This document shows, one piece after another, positions 33,576 through 44,649 of a DNA stretch of 64,000 nt. The notes beneath the pieces are model-generated. The model searched no databases, was not told the origin of the DNA, and saw nothing but the letters and a program-made list of their open reading frames with translations. The stretch spans positions 50,719,482 through 50,783,481 of the forward strand of contig OY986439.1 in the NCBI GenBank assembly GCA_963920525.1, written 5' to 3'. This DNA is from Dichetophora obliterata. Lineage: Eukaryota > Arthropoda > Insecta > Diptera > Sciomyzidae. A program made the translations under genes and the position numbers. Position 1 is the stretch's first letter; every line of letters starts with the position of its first letter.

Positions 33576-35080
33576 TCTTATATATAAAAACGAATGTTTG
33601 TTTGTTCGTTCGCTATGCGCTGCAATACCGTTCATCTGATTGCGATAAAACTTTGTCAACTTATTGCTTGCACTTACGCGAACAATATAGGCATATTTGG
33701 CACACCCTCTTTTATCGCCCACAAATCAATAAAAATGCTATATTTAAGACAGTTTTTGTCGTATTAAACTAAAATTGGGTAATTAAGTTTGTATGATAAC
33801 TATCGGTAACTATACTTAAAATGGGCGTGGTCCCTCTATAGCTACGCCTACTTTTAAGAAAAGATAAAGAGACTTCGAAATTACTGGTCCGATCGAGCTA
33901 AAATTTTGGCAATCGATTTGTTTCGAGTACGAGATGGTTTAAGAAAAAACTGCCACACCCCCTTTCACCACCCACAAATATATAAAAAATTCGCGTTAGC
34001 AAATTGCTTTGAAGTTATGGGTCGCACAGCCTCGAAATTCGATATTCAACCGCAATTTACACATGTCGTTCCACTGATGACATTTTATGGGAGTTAAACA
34101 AGGGGGAGTGGAACCTCCGATACAACCAAAACTTGCGATATCGAATAGTTTTGGAGTAACAGGTCACACAGCATCGGAATTCAGTATTCGACATATTTTA
34201 TGCATGCAGTTTCATTAATAACATTTTATGGGCGTTAGAAACGGTGGAGTTTCATCTCCTCCCATACAACCAAAATTTGTGCTATCGAACAAACTTTGAA
34301 GTTATAGGTCGCACAGCATCGAAATTCAGTAATCAACCAAAGTTTACACATGCAGTTTTACTGAAAATATTTTATGGCGTTGGAAAAGTACAACCCAAAT
34401 ATGCAAAATCGAATAGCTTTAAAGTTATGGGTAACATTTAGTATTCATACGTACATTCATACAATACCTCAATTCATACATACAGTTTCATTAATAACAT
34501 TTTATGGGCGTAGGTAAAGAGGGACTGGCATCTCCCATACAACTCAGATTTTTGCTATCGAATTGCTTTGGAATTATAGAACGCACAGCGTCAGAATTCA
34601 GTATTCGATCAAAATTTGCACATGCACTTTCATTGGTAACATTTTTTGGGCGTTGGACAAGGGAGAGTGATACCTCCGATATAACCCAAATTTGCGATAT
34701 CGAATAGCTTCTGAGTTATTTGTCGCACAGCGTCGGAACTCAGTATTCGACCTAAATGTACACATGCCATTTCATTGATTAAATTTTATGGGCGTTTGCC
34801 AAGGGACCTCTTATATGACCCAAATTTGCGATATCGAATTGCTTTGGAGTTATAGGTCGCACAGCGTCGGAATTCCGTATTCGAGCTTAATTTACATATT
34901 CAGTTTCATTGATCACATGTAATGGGCGTTGGTCAAGGGGGCGTTGCACGTCCCATGCAACCCAAATTTGGGATATCTAGCAGCTTTGGATTTATAGGTC
35001 GCACAGAATTGAAATTCAGTATTCGACCTCAATTTACACATGCAAGGGAGCGTGGCAGCAACGCGCCGGGTTTCAGCTAG
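33576..35080 (+). mobile_element. Non-autonomous Helitron with 142-bp tandem repeats (copy 2)
   Basis: The element starts TCTTATATATAAAAACGAAT after an A at 33575 and ends CAGCTAG at 35080 before a T: the A|TC...CTAG|T signature of Helitrons with no target duplication. A GC-rich stretch (GTGGCAGCAACGCGCCGGG) lies just before the end, where Helitrons carry a hairpin. The leader (33576-33960) is shared with copy 1. The rest is about seven or eight tandem units of roughly 142 bp; the GAATTC-like marker falls at 34177, 34321, 34594, 34736, 34870 and 35011. No Rep/helicase is encoded. Drosophila DINE-1 Helitrons also carry internal tandem repeats of similar size. Confidence 0.75.
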
Positions 35081-35149
35081 TATATTATAAAAAAAAGTAA
35101 TTGGAATAAGTTAAAAAAAAAAAAATTAAAAATCCCTCGAAATTTTTTC

Positions 35150-36080
35150 TGGGTACGCGCCTGTTAAAATAGGACTATATTTCGGTGACGAGCTCCTCTC
35201 TGGTGGTGAATCTCTTTCCGCCGAGCCATTTCTTCAGGTTTCGAAACAGAAAATAGTCGGAGGGGCCAAATCTGGATAATATGCTGGGAGGAATCAATTC
35301 GTAATTGAATTTATGGAATTTCGCCATGGGAGCTGATCATGTGTGAACACGCGCATTGTCTTGATGGAAGAGCACTTTTATCCCTGCCAAATGGGTATGT
35401 TTCTCTTTCAAAGCGTCGTTGACCGAACGGTCCAATTCGGCTGCATAGTATTCGCCATTGATCGTTCTTTTCGGGTAAAGGCAATCGATGTGGACTATAC
35501 CGCGTTTATCTCAAAATACTGTCTTCGGAGTACGTTCAGTTGCTGAAGTTCACTGTTTCGACTGTTCCTTTTTTCTATGGTGTGTAGTGATGTATTCATG
35601 TTTCGTCCACGATTACTAATCGACGGAAAAATCCTTCTTATCTTTGTTCAACATTGCCAAACACGAATTTGAACCAATCAAACGATCGCGTTTATGGTCG
35701 AGAGTGAGCAAACGCGGCATCCATTTTGCGGATTATTTGTTCATATCCAAATGATTTCGCAAAATGTTCCACATCTGTTCGTTTGAGATGTCGACGGCCT
35801 CAAAAATCTCGCTCACTTTAATTCTGCGATGTTCTGCGGCCAGCACGATATTGTGAACTTTAGTGACTATTTCTATCTCATCACAAATGAACGTCCAGAA
35901 CGTTCGGCGTCACTTCAGATTGTACGACTGCATCGGAATTCATTAAACCAATTGTGAATCATTCCAATCGATGGTGGCAGAGTCTCCATAGTATTTATCA
36001 AGCCTTTCCTTGGTTTGGCTGATGGTTTTTTTGAGCCAAAAAATATGCTTGATGAGCACACGTAATTCACTTTTTTCCAT
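35150..36080 (-). pseudogene. mariner transposase, multiply broken
   Basis: On the minus strand the ATG at 36080 begins MEKSELRVLIKHIFWLKKTI, then KERLDKYYGDSAT and (shifted) GMIHNWFNEF, the helix-turn-helix start of classical mariners. A middle part (VSEIFEAVDISNEQMWNIL) and VLFHQDNARVHT (second catalytic Asp) follow, and the end reads FGPSDYFLFRNLKKWLGGKR. The YSPDLAPSD motif has decayed, removing the third Asp of the DD34D triad. Several stops and frameshifts. Clear terminal repeats were not identified. Confidence 0.8.
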
Positions 36081-36302
36081 TTTCACCAAAATTCACAGGA
36101 TCGTCTGCTGTCATTGCTGCCAAACAAAAGCTAAGCGTCGCAGCGAGCTGAAATTTTTACAGTAGTTTATTAAGAGATGGTAGTTAACAGGATCTGTGTT
36201 GCATTTCAAGTTACTATGCGGGAAATTAAAAAATTTACCAACTTTTCAAATTGACCTCGCTATATTAAGAGGGTTTAAAAACAAAGATCTAAAGGGTGGA
36301 AT

Positions 36303-37956
36303 CATTGGCGACGGAAGCGGGGGAAAAGAGGGCAGTTGCCCCCACTTTTTTAGCTAGATAAACAATTTAAAGAGAAAACTTCAAAAGTTATTCAAAATAT
36401 CAGTTTTTTTTGCAACGATAATATTTTTGCATTATATATTTTCCTCTTCTTTCTTTCTTCTTTATAAGCATGCTTGCGGATAACCATTTTCTTTCTCTGT
36501 GTTTGCAAAAAGGTAGAACAAAATATAGAGTTTCTACTGCAAGCCCACCACTTCAGTTTAAAATCGCCTTAAGTATGTAGCTTAATACTGTAATGTTGTA
36601 ATCGAAGCCTTCAACGGAAAAGTGCCTTCTGAACAAAATCTAAAAACAAAACTAGATCTTTATGCAGATGACTTTGATGGGAGCGACCTCCAGGCGCAAC
36701 TTAAAATGCTGAAGCAATTGCCTGGCCAAACACCTTCAAATGGTGGCATTGTATCCCAATTTGCAAAAAATTCAGATACTAGGCGCGTTCTTTTGTAAAC
36801 GAGTTACAAAAGAACGCTGCAACTCGGATAAAATTTGCTTTTAGTTGCTTACCAACACTGGCAAGAACTGTCATAAGCATATGTTTAGTTTGATAAAAGT
36901 TTACGTTCGCGTAGGCCAATCTCTTTTTTTGGATGTTGGAACTCCGCTTTCCGGGCGAGATAGCACCTCAAAAAACCAATTGTCTCCTCACGGACCACCT
37001 TTTTCGCTGTTTTTCTTGTATTCTAAAATAAAAATAATATCTTATTTTATAAATTTATCAAAAATTTGCGTAAATCAATTTCACTCACACTTCTTCCATA
37101 TTATTTTGTTTTGTTTATCTGTTCATAAAAAAAACTATTTTGACGTTTGCATAAAATTTCCCTAGGATTTTTTCATGACTCATTTACAATAGAGTAGTTT
37201 TTCAACTTTCCAGCACTGCAAATCAGATCGGATAGCAGTTTACCGAGTTGCCTCAACTCGCATAAATATCCGACTTTGTGTTGTTGTTTTGCATGTATTA
37301 AGTTATCCTACCTAGTGTTCTTTTGTAAGTCGGTAGGAAAAGAATAGGCCTACTGTATAAAAGCTACTAAATTAAGTTGAAAAACTTATTGCTTTGACTG
37401 TGCCTGCATCAGCAGCTTCATCTGAGCGTTCTTTTAGTGCACTAAGACGACTTAAAACGTATCTTTGAGCAACTATGACACAGAAACGACTCACGCATGC
37501 GGCACCTTTACACATTCACAAAGATAAAACCGAAGAATTAAATTTGATGGAGGTGGTGAAAGAGTTTGTTTCTCGCAAGGACAGATAGAAACATTTTGGA
37601 ATAATTTGAATTGATATAACTTTTTATACCTTATTGCATTTAAACCATGTAAAGATATACCTAGTCTTGCTTTATAAAAGCAACCATTATTTCTTATATT
37701 TTCATATTACCATATGAAAGATCCTTTAAAGAATGATCTCTAATATTGAAATTGGAAGAACTTTTAAAAATAATGAAATTTTAATATTTTTTATATATTT
37801 TTATATATTTTTTTATTTTAAACTAAAATAAAAAATTTGTTTATTCACATTCATGTTTCTTTGAAGTAAATTTTGGTGAACTTTTTTTGCACCACCATTT
37901 GTACTGCCCCCCCATTTGTACTGCCCCCCAGATGAAATTCGCTTCCGACGCGCTTG
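36303..37956 (+). mobile_element. hAT element, 1.65 kb, with decayed transposase
   Basis: GGTGGAAT flanks both sides exactly (36295-36302 and 37957-37964), an 8-bp hAT-type TSD. The ends (CATTGGCGACGGAAGCG and, in reverse, CAAGCGCGTCGGAAGCG) are imperfect inverted repeats beginning CA. Inside are decayed transposase pieces including the dimerisation domain. Host sequence joins cleanly across the site. Confidence 0.8.
36590..37590 (+). pseudogene. hAT transposase remnants incl. hATC dimerisation domain
   Basis: The first piece (36601-36800) reads VIEAFNGKVPSEQNLKTKLD and GSDLQAQLKMLKQLPGQTPS. The second (37388-37590) reads LTVPASAASSERSFSALRRL, a stop, then MTQKRLTHAAPLHIHKDKTE and NLMEVVKEFVSRK. 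ASSERSFSALRRLKTYLR...MTQERL is the hallmark of the C-terminal hATC dimerisation domain of ZMYM1/P52rIPK-like hAT transposases. The middle is lost or scrambled, and no complete DDE domain remains. Confidence 0.8.
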
Positions 37957-37964
37957 GGTGGAAT

Positions 37965-38436
37965 AACCTTCAAAGGATTAAAAAAAATTTGTACCGAACA
38001 GGAGCAAACATTTTTTTCTTGCAAAACCTAAGTAGCGCAGGTAAGACTCGAAGGTAGGTTTTTTAATCTTTTTAGGAACTATATGAAAGGAATATTACTT
38101 CAAAAAAATTATTTTGTTCTTAGCTTAGCGTAGCCATTGAAAGGGTTCTGTTATAACTAGGCTAGGTTTTTTTCACTTTTTTACCATTTTCGTAACAGTG
38201 GGACATATTTACATAATGTATCACGAATTCCAAGAGAAAGTCAAATTTTTGTAACACGTACGTGACTCATATTTTATAGAATATCTTCTGTATTAATATT
38301 ATGAATGATAGAATCTTTACACATTTCCAGTGGTGTCTTGAATTGACTTTTAGGAATTGCAAAAGAAATTTTTGGAAAAAAATGACTCGTTTAGAAAACC
38401 AGTTAAAATATGAGTCACGCACATGCTACAATATGT
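37965..38436. other. Gene-free stretch
   Basis: No coding frame or bounded repeat recognised. Several GACTCATATTTTA-type phrases occur (about 38267 and 38402), but no structure was resolved. Confidence 0.35.
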
Positions 38437-38877
38437 GCACTTAAGGTGCCCCCAGACCATATGTTTCATACAGATGACATGTCAAAAAAACTACATACCG
38501 AATTTCATCTGTGTTTCAAAATTAAGTTTTTGTCATTCAGTTTTTTCTTTTCTCTCCACACTATCTGACACGTCATTTGAAAATAAAATACAGCTTTTGA
38601 AGTGTCCTCCTTTAGCCATTCAAACTTAGAATGAATTCAATACAAATCAATTTATTGAATAAATATCTAAAAATTTGCCTTTTCTTCCATTTTCACATAA
38701 AAAATTTATCATACTGACATTTTGTACAGATGGATAAGCATACGAATTTAGAGACTGTTCTAATTCAAAAATTTACAGACGCAAATACAAACGACATTTC
38801 AAAACGAAATTTTCATATGTTCCACACTATCTGTAACTAAAAGCCATTTGTAATTTTTGACATGTCATATGTATGAA
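38437..38877. repeat. MITE family with AGACCATATGTTTCATACA ends (left part)
   Basis: Starts TTAAGGTGCCCCCAGACC, followed by ATATGTTTCATACAGATGAC. The opposite end, TTTGACATGTCATATGTATG, is seen at 38857-38875 and, across the hAT at 38878-40860, continues as AAACATATG at 40867. The same right-hand end recurs at about 47205-47345 ending GTCTGGGGCATCTTAA. A TTAA border suggests a piggyBac-type MITE. The right end here is lost to the MITE at 40880. Confidence 0.5.
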
Positions 38878-40860
38878 TAATGTTACCAACTATACTTACT
38901 TTGTAAGTATCATACTTATTTTCAGCTTCATATACTTACTAAAATTACATGCTTATAAGTATACGTACTTATAAGATTTATACGTATTCATGCTTACTTT
39001 CAGCTCTGGTTGAACTTTTGCTTGCAAAAGCATAAAAAGTTTGGAAATTGGAGTCAACAGCGTTAAAAATACTGACACTGGAGTCAATTTTATTTGTAAA
39101 AAATAATATTGAATACAGCTATATCGAATTGTACAAATTTTTAAAGACAAGACTTGACATATTAAACAACATTTCCAGCCAAGACAAATAGAATTCCAAG
39201 CAAAAATAAAACAAACCAGTTAATGTAGCACGTCAATTCAGTGACAGTGAGGGCAAATAAGGATAACTTTGCTTTGATTTCTGTATACATTTTAGGCTGG
39301 GTCGATTTGTTTGAAGGTAAGAAAATTGATGTTGCCTAGATGATACGGGCCATAGGGGTGCAATTTACCCTATCACATCTTCAATTTTGTGAATTTTTTC
39401 TTTAGGAATTTTTTCCCAAAAATGTATATAAACGTGCACAGATAGAACAATAATGATGCCAGAAATGAAATCCTTGTACCTGATTTAATCTAAAACCGGT
39501 CTCACATTTATACGTTTTTAGAAAAAAATTGATCGTAAAAAATTCCTAAAGAAAAAATTCACAAACTTCAAGGTTTTTGACCATCACGGCTGAACCACAA
39601 AAGCTATCCACCTTATATTCACATGTATTTGTGTGGTCCTCTGAAATTTTTTTCTTTTTTCAGATCCTCTAGGTGGCGCTATGGTCGATTTTTATCGGTT
39701 TCTAAATGGATTTAAAAAAAAAATTGTATTTATAAACCGATAAAAATCGAACACAGCGCCACCTAGGGGGATCTGAAAAACAAAAAACGATATATTTTCG
39801 TATTAAAACGTAGCAATGTGAGACCGGTTTTAAGTTGATTTTGGCATCAGTTTTGTTCTAGCTGTACACTTTTATATACAAAAATTTTGGGAAAAAAATT
39901 CCTAAAGAAATAATTCACAAAACTGAAGATGTGATAGGGTATAGTGCACCTCTATCGACCCCCTTTTTTTAATAACTTTTCATGCCCGATCCGAAACTCG
40001 CCCAGGCAACATAGGCTTGCAAATCGACCCAGCCTAATTCATTTGAATCTGATTTTTTTATTTTATTTTTATTTCACTACTTTGAAAGTACGTATTACTT
40101 TTAACTTTTTGTTATGCTTTTGTTTGTTTACAAACTATTTTATATATATGAAATATACCCACCGAACCATATGCGAATGTTTTGCGTAAAGTGATAGTTT
40201 TGAGTACGTTTTCGGAAAGAATTTTTTTTTTTTGTAAATTTTTGTTTTTGATTTGTATGATGAATGTTCTTGCTAGAAAAGATTAAATTCGTGAAAATTT
40301 ATTCCATAACAAAATGTTAGTTATTAAAAAGTGCATTTCTATAGTTAGTTAGAGTGCCGAAAAATAACTTTTCAATAGTTTTTTCAACTCGTTTCCGAAC
40401 AAAAAAATAGCAGTTGATGATTCTTTTATTAACTCACTTCTGAAGAAAAAAAGGTTCGTTTTTGAGAGGCATTCTAGTCCGACGAATGAGTCCAAAAAAG
40501 TTCATTTATGAGTGTCGAAAATAAATTTTTCTACCCGTAAAAGTTCATAATTGAATTAAAAAAAAGATAGTGTTGGTTCACTGGGTATATGAACTGCAAA
40601 CATATAAAATTAATTTATTTTTTATCTGAAGAATTTTGGTTTTAGTTAGATTGCCTACACAAAACTTTTCGAGAAGAAATATTGTGGGTTCTATTGGTTC
40701 TTATATTAGTAAATAATATCGTGAAAATATAAAAATTTTTTTTCTAAGGTGATATACTTACTTATATTTATTTTTAAAAATTATTCTTACAAACACTTAC
40801 TTTTCAGTGTTCTAAGTAGCAAATATACTTATTTTTTAATATCATGAGTTGGTAGCATTA
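38878..40860. mobile_element. hAT-like element with 8-bp TSD, 2.0 kb
   Basis: Inverted ends TAATGTTACCAACT and, in reverse, TAATGCTACCAACT are flanked by the perfect 8-bp duplication TGTATGAA (38870-38877 and 40861-40868). Subterminal DNA is rich in AAGTAT/ATACTTA repeats on both sides. No transposase frame was found. The hairpin element at 39293-40036 is nested in it, and it itself inserted into the MITE begun at 38437. Confidence 0.75.
39293..40036. mobile_element. Near-complete palindrome (hairpin MITE), 744 bp, 8-bp TSD
   Basis: The two halves are inverted copies from the ends (TAGGCTGGGTCGATTTG) to the centre near 39700 (TAGGTGGCGCTATGGTCGAT against its inverse). The flanks ATACATTT (39285-39292) and ATTCATTT (40037-40044) are an 8-bp TSD with one mismatch. 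If transcribed it would fold into a hairpin of some 350 bp. Non-coding; the 8-bp TSD and TAGG ends suggest hAT. Confidence 0.75.
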
Positions 40861-40879
40861 TGTATGAAACATATGAGCC

Positions 40880-41252
40880 TGCCTACACTGGCCTCACTCA
40901 ACCGACTCACTTTGCCATGAAAAAGTTGTTAAATGTTCACACACATAACCTGCCTCACTTTGAGTGTGCATTTTCTTTTGTGCTGTTGTTAACCTAAAAC
41001 ATTTTAAAGCAATAAAAAATTAGTGTTAACTTGAGTGCGTGCTTCGTAGCTGCATATAGCACTGCAAAACCGGCAGCTATAAGCGCATAATAGAAAAAAA
41101 AGCACTCAAAATGACAAATGTTAAACCAAAGTGAGTCGCAAAATTTTTAAAGTTTTTGAAACTCTTGCCTCACGGTTCATTTACCTTCCCACTTCCTCAT
41201 CTCTTCTATAAACATCAAAGTGAGTCGGTTGAGTGAGGCTAGTGTAGACCAG
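40880..41252. mobile_element. MITE with 37-bp inverted repeats
   Basis: The ends share CCTCACTCAACCGACTCACT plus TTG and a CTACACTRG lead-in, inverted at 40880-40915 and 41217-41252. The interior is non-coding. The target duplication could not be assigned with confidence. Confidence 0.6.
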
Positions 41253-41341
41253 CATTATAGTGTAGAGGCGCTTTTATTCGTGGAATTCGTGATAGTGAAA
41301 ATGCACCACAGAATGACATTTCACAAATTACAGCGAGAGTA

Positions 41342-41820
41342 GTGGGGTTCACATGGTCCTACATGTTGTCACGCCTGGTAGGACAAGCCTCGTATTTGAC
41401 CGTTCGAACGCTCGATACAGCCGACTGACAACATGTTGGCTTGAATTTGAAATTTTTCAAATTCAAGGTTTGATGAGCAGACATCCTACCAATGTGAACA
41501 CGTGTTGGATGAACACGCCAAGCATCGCCATTTAAAAACTAATGGCGGAGACAAGATAACATAATAAGTTAAGTGTACAAAAATAGAAATGCAAAAAATA
41601 AAGCATAAAAAGTGTTTTTGGCTACTGGTAGTAGTACAGCCAGTAGTACAAAAATGTTGGTAGTACAGCTGCTGCCAAATCTACGACATGTTGTCTATTC
41701 GAAATTTTTCAGCCAAATGAGGTTTGATAGCATGTGTGATCGTTTGGCCGCTAAGCAAAATTTACAGTTATTCACCCATCACGCCAGGCGTGACAACATG
41801 TAGGATCATGTGAACCCCGC
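41342..41820. mobile_element. TA-flanked MITE, 479 bp
   Basis: The ends GTGGGGTTCACATGGTCCTA and, in reverse, GCGGGGTTCACATGATCCTA continue through CATGTTGTCACGCC (about 36 bp inverted). TA borders both sides (41340-41341 and 41821-41822). No transposase. A Tc1/mariner-type MITE is the simplest reading of the TA target. Confidence 0.7.
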
Positions 41821-41822
41821 TA

Positions 41823-43365
41823 GTGAAAACAGTATGATTATCAATTGACACATAAATTAAACGTCAGTCCTTGACATTCGATCTTATGTCAGTTTTTGGG
41901 TTGTAATGAAAATACTTTTGACGCCTTATGATCAAAATGCCTACTGACATCAGTGATTGTTGTCATTGAAATTGACCTAGTGAAAACCAGGCTTAAAGGT
42001 TAGCTTTAATTTTGTCATTTTTGTTTGGACATGTTAAGACCTTGTTGTCTTAAAAATATGACATAAACAACAAGTTTTTCATCAGACTTTTTTGAAAATC
42101 AGCTCTTTGTTCACCATTTTATCGAAAAAACAATCTCTTTAAATTCTTGAAAGTTTGCGTTTTTTCGAAGGCATTTTAGTCAATTGACAAACATGCAAAG
42201 ACCATGAACAACAAACCTGGTTTTGCAATGCCCAATGACAGGCGACTAGCCAACATACATATATTTAGTTGTGGGTCTGTCGTACAATGTAGACGTTTGT
42301 CGTGTAATTATTTTATAATTGACACACGTCACGTTTTCAAATGAAAATTGCAATGTTCTAAGGCATTTTTACACATTTTTTTTCTTTATTATTCTTGCCT
42401 GCCTTTCCTAACATTAACACAAGCGGAAAACTAAAAATATCTACAATTAGGTCTCTAAATGCAAAAAAAAAGGAGTGTATAAATATTTCATGCTGCTTTG
42501 CACATAAGGCTATTTTGATATGTTTCTTCTTTTTTTTTTCTAGTCTTGATGGTGATTTCTTTGTACAACATTATTTAAATTCCTAAGCGTCTGACCTTTG
42601 TGTCAGTTTGTTGATAATTTAAAGCACTTTGTTTGAATAACAAACAGCAACAGCTAGAAAAATTTGAATAATAAGTGAAAAAGACACATCTTTGATTATT
42701 ATTTTAATAATATCAAAAATATGTATGCAAATGTCTTTGGCGAAAAAATGTAACACCTGTTATATTCCTCTTCCTCCCTTCCCACACCATAAAAACACTT
42801 AAACTTGCTTTTGAACACAAGAATAATTGTAATGTGTACAATTAAATTATTATTATTATTATTTTGATAACATCGAGCTGCTGCTACGAGTAAAAAAATT
42901 TGGCTTTTTTACACTTGCAAGTTTTCTTTTGCTACTATTTTGCAAATTTAATTAACTTCATAATCAAACTATTTAAACAGTTAATTATGGGTTGTGCAAT
43001 TAGGCTGCTTGCCAAAACGCATTTTTGCCCTATATATTGTGCAATGCGAATAAATGTTCAATATTATTCAGTTCTTGTTTGAATATTCAGAATTTTAAGT
43101 TCAGCTGGCAACTTTAAACTTAGTGCAAATTCATTGAATGCGCCAATATGTAGAGACAACAATTGTATTACAAATACATTGCCGTTATTTTTTTTACAAA
43201 GAGATTTGATTTTGTTTTATAATTTTTAAAAAATATTTTCTTAAACCTTTTCTTAGTGCTTGAATTTTGAAAAAAAGTTACTGAAAAATAAATTAATTAT
43301 ATTATTTCGGTATTTTTCATGGGTTACGCTACAGTAACTATTATTGGAGTTGCTGCAACGTCATA
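41823..43365. other. Gene-free stretch
   Basis: No gene or bounded element seen. A (TTA) microsatellite lies at about 42846-42862. Short frames of about 60 codons look random. Confidence 0.4.
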
Positions 43366-43367
43366 TA

Positions 43368-43921
43368 AAGGGTCCGCCAAATAACTTTTTTTTTTTTTTT
43401 GAAAAAAACGCATTGGATGGTCAGTCGGCTTCAACTCCTGAACCAATTGGACTTTGTATGGCGTCATACCAAGGTCTTTATGCAGAATTCGTCTCAATGA
43501 TGTCTCCGAAATGTTCAATTGTTGAGAACGACGGTGAATTGATGTTGATGGCGCTTCACGCACACTTTCTGCCGCAGCAGCAATATTCTCGGGTGTTCGC
43601 ACTGCTTTTGGCTTTTCACGCTTTGGTTTATCGATGAGGATGCCAGTTTCTTTCACTTTTTTCACAAGATAACGAACATACGGAGCTGACGGTGCTTCTC
43701 TTCTTCCAAAATCCGTACACAATTTTCGCACACATTCTGCAACATTGCCATGATTTTCAAAGTAATGTCGCAATATTTCCCAGCGTTGTTCAAGCGTATA
43801 CACAACCATATTCGTTTAGCGGAAGGATAAAACTAATTATCTGTCAAATCAGACATGAGCTAAGTGTTACCATTCACGAAATTAGCACTAGTTGAAAAAA
43901 AAAGTTAGATGGCGGACTCTT
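43368..43921 (-). mobile_element. Deletion-derived mariner keeping only the DNA-binding domain
   Basis: TA flanks (43366-43367 and 43922-43923) enclose inverted ends AAGGGTCCGCCAAATAACTT and, in reverse, AAAGAGTCCGCCATCTAACT, both followed by a T-run. Between them lies only the N-terminal DUF4817/HTH part of a transposase on the minus strand. The whole catalytic half is deleted, leaving a 554-bp element. Confidence 0.8.
43404..43809 (-). CDS. DUF4817-only mariner protein (DNA-binding domain, no catalytic domain)
   Basis: The minus-strand ATG at 43809 opens MVVYTLEQRWEILRHYFENH, then NVAECVRKLCTDFGRREAPS (first helix-turn-helix), KETGILIDKPKREKPKAVRT, APSTSIHRRSQQLNISETSL (second helix-turn-helix) and GMTPYKVQLVQELKPTDH. 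This is uninterrupted over about 130 residues. After the A/T-run at 43390-43404 the frame runs through the terminal repeat and stops at 43324, so the last ~28 residues are non-native. Unlike the other transposases here it has no stop or frameshift in the domain. It could in principle bind related terminal repeats without cutting (inference). Confidence 0.6.
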
Positions 43922-44125
43922 TAGTATTTTTGTCAAAACTCTTTTGCTACGGCATCTTTTGCTTAGCAGTGTCGCCTTTGTTTATTTACTGGAAATAGTA
44001 GAGGAAGGGGCTGGGCTGTGAGCCAGTACTAATTTTTTCCCCTAATTGACATATCGCAAATCTTTTAACTCTTAAGTTTTTCCTTTGACATGACTTAGTT
44101 TTTTTAGTTACACCTACAAAATAAA

Positions 44126-44235
44126 TGAATTAAATTGCGAGCTTTAGATCGAGTAAGTTTTTAAGAAGGCAAAAACAACAACTTTGTATAGAGTCAATTA
44201 CTTAGCTGACTAGACTGTCTGTTTTTATACTAATA
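44126..44235 (-). repeat. Truncated end of the Penelope-like family
   Basis: GAATTAAATTGCGAGCTTTA, a CAA-rich run, TAGAGTCAATTACTTAGCTG and GACTAGACTGTCTG match the arm ends at 30.7 and 53 kb, but the sequence breaks off inside the hammerhead region. It lies just upstream of the LINE at 44250. Confidence 0.6.
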
Positions 44236-44249
44236 CTGTTTTTATACTA

Positions 44250-44649
44250 ATAGTGATCAGTCTGTGTTTCGTCACCCTAACCTCAACATCATAACGAATT
44301 GCAATATATGCAAGTCAGAATGGAGCACGTATGGTAATTTTATTACCTGTTTCGGGTGTAGCAAGCTGTTTCACTTGAAATGTGCCAAAATAAAGGGCAT
44401 TATTGGGGATGCATTGCAGTGCTCGGATACTAATGGCCTTCAATGGTTTTGTACTTCTTGCCGGAAATTTTCAACTAGTGTGTTACTGGGCATGCTGGTA
44501 CAACATCAAACATCAGCTGTTAAGCTAAACGAAGAAGTTCTGCGCCTTCAACAGCTCACAACAAAGCACGTTAGCGACGTCAACTTATTATGTGCATTAT
44601 CAACTGTCCACAACTCAGCTAAACCAGATCATGGAAACTCTTCTCTTAA
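44250..44649 (+). pseudogene. LINE ORF1, PHD-finger segment
   Basis: The frame reads ITNCNICKSEWSTYGNF, ITCFGCSKLFHLKCAKI and GLQWFCTSCRKFS: a C-x2-C, C-x2-C, H-x2-C, C-x2-C zinc pattern with the aromatic WFC of a PHD finger. A coiled-coil-like stretch follows (VKLNEEVLRLQQLTTKHV). ORF1 of several CR1-group insect LINEs begins with such a PHD finger. The frame is cut at the TTAA at 44646-44649 by the piggyBac element and resumes in phase at 46616. No native ATG is visible, so the 5' end may be missing. Confidence 0.75.

Noticed and set aside
43344..43637. A 97-codon + strand frame
   Set aside because: Antisense shadow of the DUF4817 coding region on the minus strand.
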